A DNA stretch of 64,000 nucleotides from Antedon mediterranea (lineage: Eukaryota; Echinodermata; Crinoidea; Comatulida; Antedonidae), in NCBI RefSeq assembly GCF_964355755.1, contig NC_092677.1:14098601-14162600 (forward strand). The letters are read 5' to 3'. This document shows positions 1 through 11,921 of the stretch, piece after piece. The number at the start of each line of letters is the position of its first letter. Position 1 is the first letter of the stretch. Under the pieces are notes generated by a model. That model was not told the origin of the DNA and ran no database searches. It saw only the letters and a program-made list of their open reading frames with translations. A program made the translations under genes and the position numbers.

Positions 1-120
1 TTGAAAATTAATTTTTTATGATATGATTAAATTGTTCAGCCATTTTTCAGGACAAATTGGGTATGTTCTTATTTACAAAAAATATTATAACACCTAAATA
101 AAGTATAATTTTGTTCAAAG

Positions 121-256
121 GTTGAGATGAACGGGCGATTAGATCCAGCAAAATCCACATGGGTTAACATCTCAGACTGTGGTGGCATGATCCTTGAGGA
201 GCAACCCTCCAAGCTTGCCGAGTCTTTCCGTTATTATCTCCAAGGAATAGGTTATG
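121..256 (+). CDS. NDRG exon: end of the alpha/beta-hydrolase-like fold
   Basis: The acceptor is the AG at 119-120 and the donor is G|GTATGT at 257. The exon is open in frame from 121 (Val-Glu-Met-Asn) and leaves phase 1. It holds the conserved SDCGG and LQGIGY blocks. The acceptor is the only simple choice that keeps the VExNxxLDP alignment with NDRG relatives. Bases 1-120 are the end of the upstream intron; I saw no convincing coding sequence there. Confidence 0.85.
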
Positions 257-3200
257 GTATGTATCAACTAAATATTTTTATTACATAAATATTCTAATTT
301 CTAGAATTCATGGAACACTTGATGGTTTTATTTCTTGACAAGTTTCGATAGCATGTATTCTTTGACAAAATATGTAGTCGGGTTGCTTCCATAAACTGAC
401 TAGTTGCTATGAAATAGCGCAAATATCAACAAATTGGTTGCCATGGCACATTTAGGTAACAAATTGCTTTATATAGAATGCTCATGACTTTGACAATATA
501 CTTGTTGCTATGTTACAGCGCTTCTGTCAAAAATTGGTTGAGTACATCTGTCAACTTACTGGTTGCTATGGTCATGTCCACACACGACAAAAGATGTGTA
601 AAGGCTTCAATTTGATTTCTATATTCTTAAAGATTACAAAAAAAATTAATGTAAATTTTGAATGCTTTCATGCCTATAATTCTCTAAAAAAATTGTTGTG
701 GCTGTGGCTTCCTCTATGCAAGCAATGATTGAAACCAATGTTCTTCGTTTAAGATTGCTTTTATCTATAATTACAGCAGCAGTATAAACAGCATCATATC
801 ATTCTCCAATTCCCTATTTGTTTGCTATTTGATATTAAAGATTTGTTCATTCTCACAGATTTCTCATCTTTACCATTAGCCGATCTATTCATTTATTTAT
901 TTGATCACTAAACGGTTTACAGTTTTTTTCTTTCAATTAAAAATTTGTTTATATATTATTGATCCTTGTTGATTTATACTAAATATGAGGGCGTTGTTTT
1001 CTCGGTCATGTTTTAAGACGTCATACCATCACCATATTTTATAGCATGTTTTTTTCTTTTAGTTAGCCATGAAAGCCTTTGTGATTTTATTTTAGTAGGG
1101 ATGTGATATTTCTAGGTTTGTCTACCCATAGGTACTTAATATATGATAGCTTATGATAGGCTAGTAACCCATGTACAGTCCACTCTCTCAACACCTTTGG
1201 GCTGACCAGAAATGTCTGGTTTTCCGTGGAAGGTCTGGTATTAGGAATGTGTTTTAATGGGTAAATAGAAATTAAGTTTAAGTTTAAAACTTAAGAAACG
1301 TATGGTATTGGGAGAGTTGACTGTAAACTGTTATATTCATTTTGTGAAACTAATAATAATAATTAATGTTACCAGTAATGATCGAAATATGAGTTAATAG
1401 AATATGGTAAGATTTTTATAATATCTGTAATTTATTTTACATAAAAAAAATACATGCAATATAGGAATGGTTTGAAGCATGACACTTTATAACACCTGAT
1501 ATTTCAATTCCATCTCTGACAAATTTTATGTTCAAAAAATTATATTCGTATGAAGTTAAATTATTATTGATTGAAAAAATCAATGAAATATTAGCAGAAA
1601 TACTAAATAAAGTATCCTTTAGCAGCTGTGTGCAACATTTTAATATCATCACCATCGTACCAAATAACAACTGGTTGAAACTAAAAGCTAAGGTTTACAA
1701 TGATACAAAATTATCATAATATTATTGAGCTCGTTTTTTGTTGATGTATTTTATAATGTAATATGCCATTGAGTTTTTATAAGGCAATTGCTTTACCAGA
1801 TGTATTCAATATAACCCGCCTATGAGCATAAGAAATCACTCGAACATGAACACTACATAAATTTAAATTCATTCATTTGTTGAATGTTTCTAACAGTTAT
1901 ACTAAAAAGTTAAATGTATCAATTTCTTTTTTTGTTGTTTCCCAAACTATTAGTTTTAATAAATGAATAAAATTGATATTTATTCACAAAAGACATTCAA
2001 TTTGAAAAGTGGATTAAAAGTAACAAAATTTGCTAAAATATATTTGGTGAAGGACATGGTTTGACTTCTAGGCTCTCTGCAAACTTCCAAAGGTTGATAA
2101 TAAATAATTTTGCCTTTAATGAAATATAGGCATACAGTAGAATCCCTACTATAGAGGACACCTTTAGGAAAAAATGTCTTAATAGTGGGCCTCTAAATAT
2201 GAGTTGTTAGTAACGTTAAAACATATAGCATATAGAAAAAGTATCCCCTTAGTATTAAAGGTGTGCCCTAAATATTGGTTGGCCATAGTGTAAAAGTATC
2301 TAGCCCATCGGTTGTTAGTGTCTTAAAGAATGTTCTACTGTGTTTATCTTTAACATTTTTCTGTCATAAACATAAAATAGCGGTTAGATCCAGCAAAATC
2401 CACATGGGTTAACATCTCAGACAGTGGTGGCATGATCCTCGAGGAGCAAGCCTTCAAACTTGCCGAGTTTTTCTGTCATAAACGTAAAATTATAGTAAAC
2501 ATTCAATTTGAACTTTGTTCAATTGCGTTTAAAACGTACATAATTCTTTTTCATTTCTGCTTCATTTACCTTTCACAACATGAATTGTAAGTCACAACAA
2601 TCTCATCATCGTTGGTGTTGATTGCTCAGACATTCGTAAATGTGGTGTTAACTTTAGGGTCATTGACCTGTTTCTATGGCAACTGATCCGCAATGAAACT
2701 TGTACTTACGCAAAGCAGAAATTAATAAGTATCAGACAGATACTGTATATTTTATTCCAAAATGAAATATTCATATTATGGGAATAATGTACTTATTTGA
2801 TTATTGTGCATTTTCATCACTTCCATATATAGTAATGTGTACATATTTAGTTGTGATATGCCCATAATGATGTGTATTTGATTGTGATAGACCTTCATCA
2901 CATACTAATGAATAACGATGTGTACATATTTGATCATGGTAAGATTTCATCATGCTGATATATAAAAAATTTACAATATATTTCATATGAATTATATTGG
3001 ACATTTTTGGGGAATAAAATGTTATTTGTATCTGAAATATAATCTAATTTTTTTGTATAATATCTGTTCCTTGAATTACAGCACAGAAATTCCTAGGGGC
3101 TTTGGTTACGAGTCGATCTCTCTAACAAGCCAAAGACTCCCATCGTCATGGTATTACATTTTCATTTTTAACTTTATAGCATTCAAATGGCTCGTCCTAA

Positions 3201-6200
3201 TGGCATGTTTATGTGTATGAGAATGTTTCTAACCCAGAAAACCATGGACAAAATTATCATTAAATTATGTTAGCTCAATCTCTAATGTATTTATTGTAGT
3301 CACTTTAAGGGATCATGTGAAAAATACTGCACTTTACTGCAGTAACTTCATGTTGTTTACTCTTTGTTTGTTTACTGTTTATGCAAGAGAAAAAAATAAA
3401 TCAATATTATATACAGTATATACTAATAATATTTGAGATGCATTAAAAAGTATATACAATATTTATTTACCAGATACTGTATGAAATACATTTTTTATTA
3501 TGTCTTGACTTAAATAAGAATGACATGTGTAACTAGTTGAAAAGATTCAGATTTACTGAGCATGAATTATGTCTGAAATTATTACATACATTTTATTACC
3601 ACGCAATGAGAAAAACTGTTTGACCTTCTCTGTGTATTGTATGCTAGAACAACATTATGCATAGAAGTCAATACATTTATACAGCTGTTACTGCAGCAAC
3701 TATAATAAAATTACTTCAGTAAATGGATCTATTATTATCTTTCCTCCTGTCTATTAATTATTGTTTTCACATATGTTTCCATGTTTATTCCTACTGAATA
3801 TTTGTCCTCTTTAGTCCCTCCCCACTCTTCCTCTACACTGTGTAATTTTCCTCATAATATCCCATTTATTTTTACACTCTCTTTTTTATTTTTCTTCACC
3901 ACAGTTTTTCTCTATTTCTTCTTTAATTCTCTCCTCTCTCATTTATTCCTTGTTTTTCTGTGCCCCATCTTTCATCATTTTCCTACTGATTAATATTTGT
4001 TACTTCTTCCACCACCACTCCCCACACCCTTTTCCGACAGTCACTTCCTCATTCTCATTCTTTCAATATACTTCTCTTCATCCATTTTTGTTCCTTAAAC
4101 TTTCCCTTCACCTTTCCCTTAACCTTTCACCTTTTTCTTTGTATATTTCGATAATTGAAATATTCCATCTTTACTGTTAACAACCATGTCAATTTCTTAG
4201 AATTCAATAAAGGCCCTGGGCTGATCATGTGTCAAAATTGATCATCTGTCACCTGTATGCAAATGAATATTGAAATTAATTCAGTTTGTATTTATTTCCA
4301 TTAGCAGATACTAGCCTACAGTAACACAATGTGTCAGGCTATCCAATTTGTATAAACCAAAATATGTAAATTATGTCTTTCTATTCGTTTTTAGTTACCA
4401 CATAAAAATTCTTAAACCTGTTCTATTAATTCTTCTTTTCTGCTTCAATTTTTTAATATCCAGGAGTCTGTAAGTTTTTTTGTGTCAGCTTCAACTTGCC
4501 ATGCATGATAATATGTGGCATGAATGTACGGCTAAAAGCTAACATGCTATTAACCAATTAATAGATTTTAAGATCAGATTGTTTACATTTCGAAGCTATA
4601 TTAACCAATTAAAACAAGTCAATGCAGATCTGTGTGTTTAAAGCTATATTCACCAACTAAAATATGAGTTGGGTGTTAATTAAAGATGTATTGTCCCTCT
4701 GGACAAAATAATTATTAAAAAAAATGTTTGTTGAATATGGAATTTTAATGTCACTTAATAGTTATCCACTTTGATCGGAAAAAAATGTATTTACAGTACG
4801 TGAAAAAACTGTAAAAAAGTAGTCAAATTGACTGTCAGCAAATGTATTTTTGGTGTTGAATTTAATCATTTTTTTTGTCATTTATTTAAGTCAAAACATA
4901 ATTTTTTTTTAATTGTTTTCCTTACAGAAGTGATTAACTTATTATTACAAAATAACATATTCAAAGTATGATTTAATTGATCTTCATTTTTCATGTTTTT
5001 TGGAGAACAATACATCTTCAATATCAAAATAGGTTATAGACAATTATTTAATTATTATTTATGTATGGATAATGCATTATTATTTCTGTATAAATGCATC
5101 AGCCTATATCAATCATCTGTTTATTCAGAAACCAAGTCAATTATTGAAATTGTTTCGTACTAGCTCATAAACATGCCAATATTCCACAAATTTATACATA
5201 TAAATATTCGTGGAATGTTGAATCGTTGAATCAATACACTACATATCATACATACGTTGAGCACAATAAACTGTCGTGTTGCGCTTAAAAGCAAATCACG
5301 CACTCGGGTAAAAGCCCGTCCTCTTATGACAGTGGGTTTTTTCTAGGGGGAGAGGGGTGGGGCGGTGCTTTCTCTCCACTTGACCCTTATTTGTCATGAT
5401 TACCATGATTTGTATATTCTAATGTTTCCATGTGTTGCATGCTTTAATCAACCAGTTGTCATAATATTTTACTGTACCCTGTAATATGTATGTATGTCAC
5501 ATTAGAATATTAAATGTTGTACCATACCAAAAAAGAGCATATGTAGCCATGTCAAAATTATTCTACTGTAGTTACTGCAGTAACTACGTTTTCTTTAGAA
5601 TTAAACTATTCAATTATTTAGCAATTTTATTTCGTCATCATCATATACACTGTTTATTGAAGTTGCTGCTTCATGAACTTCTACATTGAAATTGTACTAA
5701 AATCTTTTATTGTGGTAAATAAATTTAGTTACTGCAGTAACTTCAGCAGAATAATTTTGACATAAAATGCATGTTAAAGAACAATTTATTAAAGTTTGTC
5801 CAAGGCCCAAATTCTTCCCTGTTCTGTTTTTATAATAAAACTCTGAACCATTTTTCTTTTACACTTCGCCTCTAAAATCAGGTTGAAATTATAAAGATTA
5901 TAGGCGAAAATAATGCAATCTTCGCAGCAGAACAAAGAGACATACAGTCAGCTTTACACGAGAGATGTCCGGGTAATAAAACCGGGTCATGATTAGTGCT
6001 ATTGTGCAATAACGCATTTTACAATGTATTATAACAGTCAAAATCAATGTAGTCCCCATAGAGTGATTTAAATACATTGCAATTGCGTATTATTGTTTTA
6101 CCATTTAAAATGATGTATAAGTGTGTGATTTTCGTAAGTGATATTTCAATAATGTTATACAGCATGTAATTATCGTTTTCAACTAATATAATTTAGTTTT

Positions 6201-6786
6201 ATGAATTTATTTCATGATTCGACAGTTTAGAAAATGTGTGGTTGTTATAATTGTGCCTGTAAGCATGCTGTGTGGAAATAACTGTTTTTTGTTTTGTAGT
6301 TTTATTATAGTTTGAATAAAGCAATTAATTTATGATAATGATAATGATATCATAATAGTATTTTTCCCATGTCATAAACCTATATTGTCATTCTCATCAC
6401 CACACTATTAGGACTAATTCAGTTCGTCATCATCATTCTCATCATCATCACCATCATGGTCATGATCATTACCATAATCATCATCATCATCATCATCATC
6501 ATTACCGTTATCGTCATCATCATTACCATCATCGTTATAATCATCATCGTCACCATCATCGCCGTCATCATCATCATCATCATCATGATAATTACAACCA
6601 CCAAACATCACTTAGGCCTATATTATTTCTAACATAATATTACACATTCACCATAGTTTTAATTGCTGTTTTCGTTACAGCTGTGAAGTTGAAAGTACTG
6701 GGTCCTGCCAAAGCACAGGAGCAGCCAGACACCTTCAGAATGAAAAAGGGCAACCCAGCACCAGTAATGCTATGAAAAACAAATGA
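121..6786 (+). CDS. NDRG family protein, C-terminal exons (gene starts left of window)
   Basis: Three exons (121-256, 3087-3150, 6681-6786) splice in phase (phase 1, then phase 2) into one frame ending at TGA 6784-6786. The first encodes a segment resembling the end of the NDRG alpha/beta-hydrolase-like fold: a VExNxxLDP start, then SDCGG, then QPSKLAESF, then a YYLQGIGY ending. Vertebrate NDRG1-4 have VVECNSxLxP, ADCGG, QPxKLxEAF and FxQGMGY at the same places (from memory of the family). NDRG proteins are cytoplasmic, catalytically inactive hydrolase-like stress and differentiation factors. After the fold comes a short divergent tail of about 55 residues, rich in Ser, Thr and charged residues. 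The paralogue class cannot be told from this part. The family call rests on the first exon; the two tail exons rest on splice phase. Confidence 0.85.
257..3086 (+). other. NDRG intron (2.83 kb)
   Basis: AT-rich intron. At 375-570 there is a degenerate repeat in which GTTGCTATG or a near match recurs about every 30-65 bp. At 2150-2240 is a fragment resembling the CCTATTAAGGGGACA-type repeat seen elsewhere in the window. At 2356-2490 is the duplicated NDRG exon fragment described separately. At 2810-2960 GTGTACATATTTGAT-like units recur imperfectly. No other coding segment was seen. Confidence 0.6.
2379..2475 (+). pseudogene. Duplicated NDRG exon fragment in the intron
   Basis: About 96 bp match exon bases 132-227 with eight differences by my count. 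The piece starts inside the exon at the LDP codons and stops just before its RYYLQGIGY end, so both exon borders and splice sites are missing. The frame stays open across the fragment, but the conserved SDCGG cysteine has become serine. A 23-bp direct repeat (2356-2378 and 2468-2490, one mismatch) flanks it and overlaps its right end. It is most likely a templated insertion rather than a working alternative exon, although an AG lies directly before it. Confidence 0.85.
3087..3150 (+). CDS. NDRG exon: start of C-terminal tail
   Basis: The acceptor is the AG at 3085-3086 and the donor ATG|GTATTA is at 3151. Joining in phase 1 gives GIGY followed by EIPRGFGYESISLTSQRLPSS. An alternative acceptor five bases upstream (AG 3080-3081) runs into a stop, which supports this choice. 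In vertebrate NDRGs this position holds a Ser/Arg-rich phosphorylated segment (SxSMTRLxRSRT). Here only ISLTSQR is faintly similar. Confidence 0.65.
3770..4150. repeat. Pyrimidine-rich tract (T/C on + strand)
   Basis: About 380 bp consist mostly of T and C runs with few purines, such as TTTCCCTTCACCTTTCCCTT. The long open frames here are low-complexity Phe/Leu/Ser/Pro strings and are not genes. Confidence 0.7.
4684..5017. mobile_element. TTAA-flanked miniature inverted-repeat element
   Basis: The left end TTAA|AGATGTATTGTCCCTC (TTAA at 4680-4683) is mirrored by GAGAACAATACATCT|TCAA at the right. Internal sequence (AGTTATCCACTTTGATCGG, then AGTCAAATTGACTGTCAG) is shared with copies at 28.14 kb (reversed) and 28.72 kb. 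TTAA target duplications fit Kolobok or piggyBac-like elements; it has no coding capacity. Confidence 0.75.
5568..5587. repeat. 20-bp perfect palindrome around CTGCAG
   Basis: GTAGTTACTG followed by its reverse complement. Shorter versions occur at 5727-5742 (16 bp) and 3334-3345 (12 bp), with an imperfect one near 3687. All lie in the same NDRG intron. Confidence 0.85.
6419..6596. repeat. (ATC)n microsatellite
   Basis: Imperfect CAT/ATC trinucleotide repeats interrupted by CGT, ACC and GTT triplets. Long open frames on the reverse strand are poly-Asp or poly-Met artefacts. Confidence 0.9.
6681..6786 (+). CDS. NDRG terminal coding exon
   Basis: The acceptor TTTTCGTTACAG ends at 6680. Entering in phase 2 gives a continuous frame of 35 codons with stop TGA at 6784-6786. 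It encodes a polar tail with two adjacent cysteines at the splice junction and ends in SNAMKNK. No domain is recognisable, as expected for an NDRG tail. A poly(A) signal follows 140 bp later. Confidence 0.65.
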
Positions 6787-6925
6787 TATAGGCATATCTT
6801 CTCATCCATCTTCCCTATTACAACACTTTTTAAGGAACCAACAACCTAGAGAATAACTAACCCTGACAACAAAAGATAAAAGAATTACATTTTGAGAGAT
6901 ACTCGAGGTTCCAACAAAAAAAGGC

Positions 6926-6931
6926 AATAAA
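6926..6931 (+). terminator. AATAAA polyadenylation signal of the NDRG gene
   Basis: Canonical AATAAA, 140 bp after the stop codon and in the same orientation. The implied 3' UTR is short (6787 to about 6950). Confidence 0.5.
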
Positions 6932-9409
6932 ATATAATTGATTGTGATTGTAAAATGTTTTAATAATGTTAAAATTGAAATTATTTTTAAGTAAATATAT
7001 TGTTTGCATATATTATATAAATGAAAAACACTAATTTCTATGTCAAAAGAATAAATTAAATATTGTGGCCGTTACCGTTTACTGTCAAAATTGCTACTGT
7101 AGATAAAATATAATTGCAAAATAATGAACGCGGCAATTTGCTTAATATTGGCACATATGGCGTTCCATATGTATACTTGAGCATTCAATACAGATATATA
7201 TGTATATATAAAAATATGCTGATAAATAGATATTATATTCCTATGTATATGACGTGAAGAAATTGATTCAATACAAGACTTTCTAGTTAAATAAGATTTA
7301 AATTCGATGGTGAATCATTGATTCTATGCCACTACCGAGGTTCGCAAATATATTCTAAAATCCGAGAAGATTTAACTTGCTCTACTCTGCTTAATAAAGA
7401 CGAAACTATATTTAAAAAACATAAATTATACACACAATAATGTCTAATTATTAATATTCGAATTCGTGACAGTGTATAAGTTACGAAGTGTTTTGTTTTT
7501 AAGCCACAATTACTATGTATTCGGTAATTATACCGTACTAACTGAGAGAACATTTGGTTGGTTTTTCTTAGCAATTTACGAAATAAAATTTGAAATTGTT
7601 CTCTTATATATCGGACCAAGTTTAGATTTGAAAAAGACGGATAATTTTATCATTGATGAAGTCAATTAAGTTGATTTTTTTCGGGCTACACTGGTTTTAA
7701 ATGAAAGGTTGCTCTCGTGCAGAAAGTCACATGGATAATGTTTAAAAATGTCCAGCACGTAGATATACAGTTGTTATATACAAAAGCGGATAACCATTTA
7801 TAGTATGTATGCGAATGACCGATTAGTGTAAACTAAACCACAATCATTCGTGTCCAATACTCGCGTATCGATGTGTCTTTATTTCTCCCTGGATTTAAAC
7901 GACCGATAATTTATCTATGCAGTTAACGCAACTTCGCTCTTGTGTTCTGTTTTTTTCGTTTGCGTTACAAAGTAATTCGTTATTACCACTATAAAATATT
8001 CGATCAATGTTTTTGTTCATGGTATATACAGTATGGTCATATGCAGTTTTTAATATATATTGCGTTACATTTATCGTCATTGCGTCAACCACCGGGTCGC
8101 ATAAATTGTGATATTAGTTCAAAGCTATATAATCTCAATATTGAAAACGCGTTTTTGTACTTGATACATCCATGCGGTGGTGTATATTGTGTCAAAATCA
8201 TGTTTAAATTTGTATTGATTTATGAATAAACTGTGTAATATTTTTTGTTCCGCTTTATAAAAAAGAATAATAAGCAATGCAATTGTATAATGGATCTATT
8301 CAAGATAATCATAGCAGCTATAGTAAGATTTATTTGATGTAGTGAACGTATGTAATATCATTAAAAATTCACAAAGAAATTGAATACACTCAAGTTCTAG
8401 TAATTGTGTTTATTAGTAACGTTTCTGAAATATAAAGCTGTTGTATATAGTTGGTTTTGGAACGAGTTATTTCGAGTCACCCGTACACTAGTACAGATTT
8501 TGTACTGCATTAATTACTTTATTATTGTACTTTTGTGCTTGCATGTCTTTGCTAAAACGCGTATTTCGAATATACAACGTGGCTTACATTTTTTTAGGGA
8601 AAGGTGAGATTATAAATTCAGTAAAAAGCAATGAGTTTCTACGTCAAAGGTGTAGTTAAAATACCATTAAACTTCTCCAACGAGTAAATACCCTCTGTTA
8701 TCTCATGTCCATGGTTATCTATACATGATTTGAATGTGATATGAATCGGTTCTTTCAGCGGCGCGTGCTAATTGTGTTGGAATTTATACAGCAATCTGGC
8801 TGATGCGTCATTGACCGTCACAAATCGTTTGCGACATCACCAAAGACGTGCGTTCAACAACCGACAGCATTGCTTTTAGTACGCGCGTGTACATTTTGTG
8901 ATGATAATGGATATTATGATAGCTTACTTAGTAGCCTAATGTAACTGTAAGCGTAAATTGAATATCTTTATTTTATGTTCTTTTTAATTTAGCCCGTGTT
9001 TTTGATATTCGATCCATCGTTGCAGTAGAAATACCGCTTAAACAGTCGACACCCAGCCGTCGATAAATATAGGTAGCAGGTCGTATCAATATTTTTCCAT
9101 CCCGTACGCCTGCTAAAATAATATGCGAAAATATTTTACTTGTGACCCTAATTAACTGTTGGTGGACCTTCTAATTCTGTCTTTTTATGAATGACAGATT
9201 GGCCATGTTGGATAATAATTATGCTAAGTGCGATTTGACGTCATCGAACTTTACTGACCACGATGTAAATTAGAACATTTGCATTGTTTTTCAATGTTTT
9301 TAGATTTCTTATATTTCCCTATCTCATCAATTAACATTATTACATTTTCATGTTTACCTCGATGCTTACGAACTTTGTAAAAAAAAAAAACCGTAAAATG
9401 ATCTGTCAA

Positions 9410-9437
9410 GCGGCACTGAACCTCTACGCGGTGCCGC
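9410..9437. repeat. GC-rich hairpin
   Basis: GCGGCAC at 9410-9416 pairs with GTGCCGC at 9431-9437 around a 14-nt loop, in otherwise AT-rich DNA. Function unknown. Confidence 0.7.
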
Positions 9438-9849
9438 TATCGACTTAACGGTGCACATAATGAAGGAATGCGTTAGTTTATTGATTGTGTTTTCATAGTC
9501 GAACACTGTGATCCACCAAGGAGTTGTTATAGTTGACTTAACTCCTTGAATACACTTACGGTATTAACCGAATGGAATTTATTTCAGAAATACTAGATTC
9601 ACCTGAATGTAATGTGAACATTATATTAGGCCTAGCTGGACTACATTCTGTGAAACCCTTGCATAGATATATGTTTTATTAGCTTAATGATTTATGGAAA
9701 TCGGAAGCGTAACTGTAATGTATAGCAAACTGGCACCGGCCATCGATTGCTATCTTTTTTTCATGTTTTCCAGTTACTACGTTACCCTATTCTCGGAAAT
9801 GATTTCTACTTCAATAGAGTCTAAAAAAATATTATAAATGTTATAGTAA

Positions 9850-9965
9850 ACCCCTTCTTTGTACACCCCTATTAAGGGGACATTTTCCCGTGCAGTAAAA
9901 CGAGAAGAATGTCATAACACTACGACCAACCTCTATTAAGGGACACCCCTATTAAAGAGACAATT
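9850..9965. repeat. CCCCTATTAAGGGG-type dispersed repeat
   Basis: Two motifs of the form CCCCTATTAAGGGGACA lie about 85 bp apart. Related fragments occur near 2150, 25540, 30345-30450 and 33760. The unit itself is nearly palindromic. Family unknown. Confidence 0.6.
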
Positions 9966-10027
9966 TGTCTGCTTGACATATAATACGGTGGTAGGCCTAT
10001 TCTATTTTAAGTGAATAGTATAGTAAT

Positions 10028-10085
10028 AGTATAGTTTGGTGGTTAAGATGCTTGTCTAACGAGCTCTCGGTTCCAATCATTTTGT
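10028..10085 (+). mobile_element. tRNA-derived SINE-like fragment
   Basis: An A-box-like TTTGGTGGTTAAGATGC near 10034-10051 is followed by a B-box-like GGTTCCAATC near 10069-10078. The B box is diverged and no cloverleaf can be folded convincingly, so this is a SINE or tRNA-pseudogene remnant. Confidence 0.5.
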
Positions 10086-10723
10086 GACGCATGACGTGTA
10101 TACGTTTATTTATATTTATATATATATGGCAATTTGTGACACAGGTTGTCAATTTGGACACTGATATTTCATGTCATGTGGTCAGGACAACGTCCGAAAG
10201 AGTAGCACAACTGTGCATGTTTGTTTTAACCCAGTATGTATGTCGTTTATCTTTTATTTAAACACTCTTGTCTAACGAGGGGACACCTCTGCGGGGTGTC
10301 GTCTCCTAACACCAAGTCATAGCAAAGAAATAGATTTCTTTACTCTATGATGTTCGTCTACGAACACAGCTTGATCGAACAAACTCTGTTGATGAATCGA
10401 GGCAGCTGGAAGTAAATAAGCTGAAACTTCTCTCACAAGATAAACATACTGCCGAGTCGTCCAAATAACTGACCAAGCGGGGGAAGTTACATAATCTGGG
10501 CAAAATAGTATTGTTCTATTAGTTGACTATTTGTATTGTCAATTTATTTGTAAGAAGTAATGGAAAAAAAAGAAAAAGGGTGGAAATAATAATTGAAGAT
10601 GGGTTGTTCCGACGAAAGACAAAAAAAGACTATTTGTATTTCCCACAATTGGCAATCACAACAATTTTAATTGAACTTATAGACCTACTGTATAGTTTGA
10701 TCTCCTAGGCCTATCGTGAATTA

Positions 10724-10860
10724 CTGTAGCCGAGTGGTTAGGATACAATTTCCAGAAATACCGGGTTCGATTCCCCACAAAACAACTACCCGCACCCAGA
10801 CCTATCTGGTTGAACAATACTGTACTGGAGTGGCTTAGGCGGCGTAGAAGGCCACACTAC
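10724..10860 (+). mobile_element. tRNA-derived SINE-like element
   Basis: A box TAGCCGAGTGGTTAGGAT (10728-10745) and a consensus-like B box GGGTTCGATTCC (10763-10774) are spaced like an internal Pol III promoter. They are followed by non-tRNA sequence (CACCCAGACCTATCTGGTTG, then TGGCTTAGGCGGCGTAGAAG). That is the layout of a SINE with a tRNA head and unrelated body. The acceptor and anticodon stems are not intact. Confidence 0.65.
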
Positions 10861-11848
10861 TACATAACGCAAAGCTTAGTAATTCCATACGTTCAGAAAT
10901 AATGGGAATACAATTTGAAAATTATTTGTTGAGCATTTAATAAAAAAATTATTTTTATATTTGTATGCTTAATGACATTTTCAGATAATGTTTGTAACGA
11001 TAACGCGTCATTATGGTCTCGGTTTTAGAACAATATTTGATCGTAATTGTCCTTTTTGATCCTCCTTTTGCCATTCACGTCTTGTTCCGCCCCTACTCAC
11101 ATTCATCATATTTCATTCTTTCTCACTCGTACACATCGAAACGTACTACACAACTAGGTCATAATACTTAAATGGTCAACTTGGCTCTAAAATTTTGAAA
11201 TTACAACGTAAATTGCTAATGTATCTCCGATGGAAATTTGCATTTCGTATTATTAGTGTTATTGATGGTAGTGCTGGTATTCAATAGAATGAATAGAACC
11301 GTGCGCAAACAACGCAAGCCCCACCCAAATTACGGTCGCTGCTAATTCTTCTAACCACTGTTAGTGGAACACGAAAATCACATGACTCGAATCAAATTAC
11401 AAGAATAACTTTATTAAATGTACAGTGATCTCTTGACTAGTATGTCTGAAATATTAATATTATTTTGGACGTTAGGAATCTAGAGTTTAGTTGATGGTAT
11501 CGTGTGTTAATGGTTACACGATCGACGGTGTTGCACTTTTGTGTGCGTACGCTAACTGTATCGTCTGCTTCTGCGCGTCCGCCAGCCGGAAACATAACAT
11601 TCGCTTTTTGACGAATAGTTCAACATTTATATTGATGATAATTGGTCATTGATTAATAGGATAGGAGCTTATCGGGATTCTACTCTGGCCTAATCAATAG
11701 GCCTATATTTTTTCTCTTCTATTAGCACGTCAAATGATCAAACGGTAACTGACTTCTTGAGAGATCATACGCTATCTACCTGGAGCATAAAACGTCCATG
11801 TGTTTTTTTACTTTTGGATGAGTGCTAATGAACATAACGAGTATTTGA

Positions 11849-11921
11849 ATGGAAGGGAATGCGCCCTACTTTGTCCTGCGTTTGCCGGCCACATCTTTTG
11901 TGCATAAACTTGTATTCTCAG
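11849..11921 (+). CDS. Candidate first coding exon (alternative NETO start?)
   Basis: ATG at 11849, preceded by an in-frame TGA at 11846-11848, opens 24 codons (MEGNAPYFVLRLPATSFVHK, then LVFS). It ends in phase 1 at a consensus donor CAG|GTGAGT. Phase 1 is exactly what the NETO exon at 36058 needs, and the join would extend its hydrophobic stretch (LVFSAVISLLIF). CpG-containing DNA lies upstream (11.48-11.60 kb). It competes with the exon at 22784. Without transcripts the link is only phase compatibility, and it may belong to another gene or be chance. Confidence 0.3.

Larger units (their letters stand above)
3151..6680 (+). other. NDRG intron (3.53 kb)
   Basis: AT-rich. It contains the palindromes GTTACTGCAGTAAC and relatives at about 3334, 3686, 5568 and 5727, a pyrimidine-rich tract at 3770-4150, a TTAA-type miniature element at 4684-5017, a GC-richer patch at 5280-5390 and an (ATC)n microsatellite at 6419-6596. 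No coding exon was found. Confidence 0.6.
6932..10020. other. Intergenic region, no gene seen
   Basis: AT-rich sequence after the NDRG poly(A) signal. Visible items are a CpG-richer patch at about 8750-8890 containing TGCGTCATTGACCGTCA, a GC hairpin at 9410-9437, and a CCCCTATTAAGGGGACA-type repeat at about 9850-9965. Open frames up to 95 codons are within chance for this composition and resemble nothing I know. Confidence 0.5.

Noticed and set aside
3781-4180. Phe/Leu/Ser/Pro-rich open frames
   Set aside because: They come from the pyrimidine-rich tract in an NDRG intron and have no conserved features.
6414-6611. Asp-rich and Met-rich open frames on the - strand
   Set aside because: They are translations of an ATC trinucleotide repeat, and several frames are open at once.
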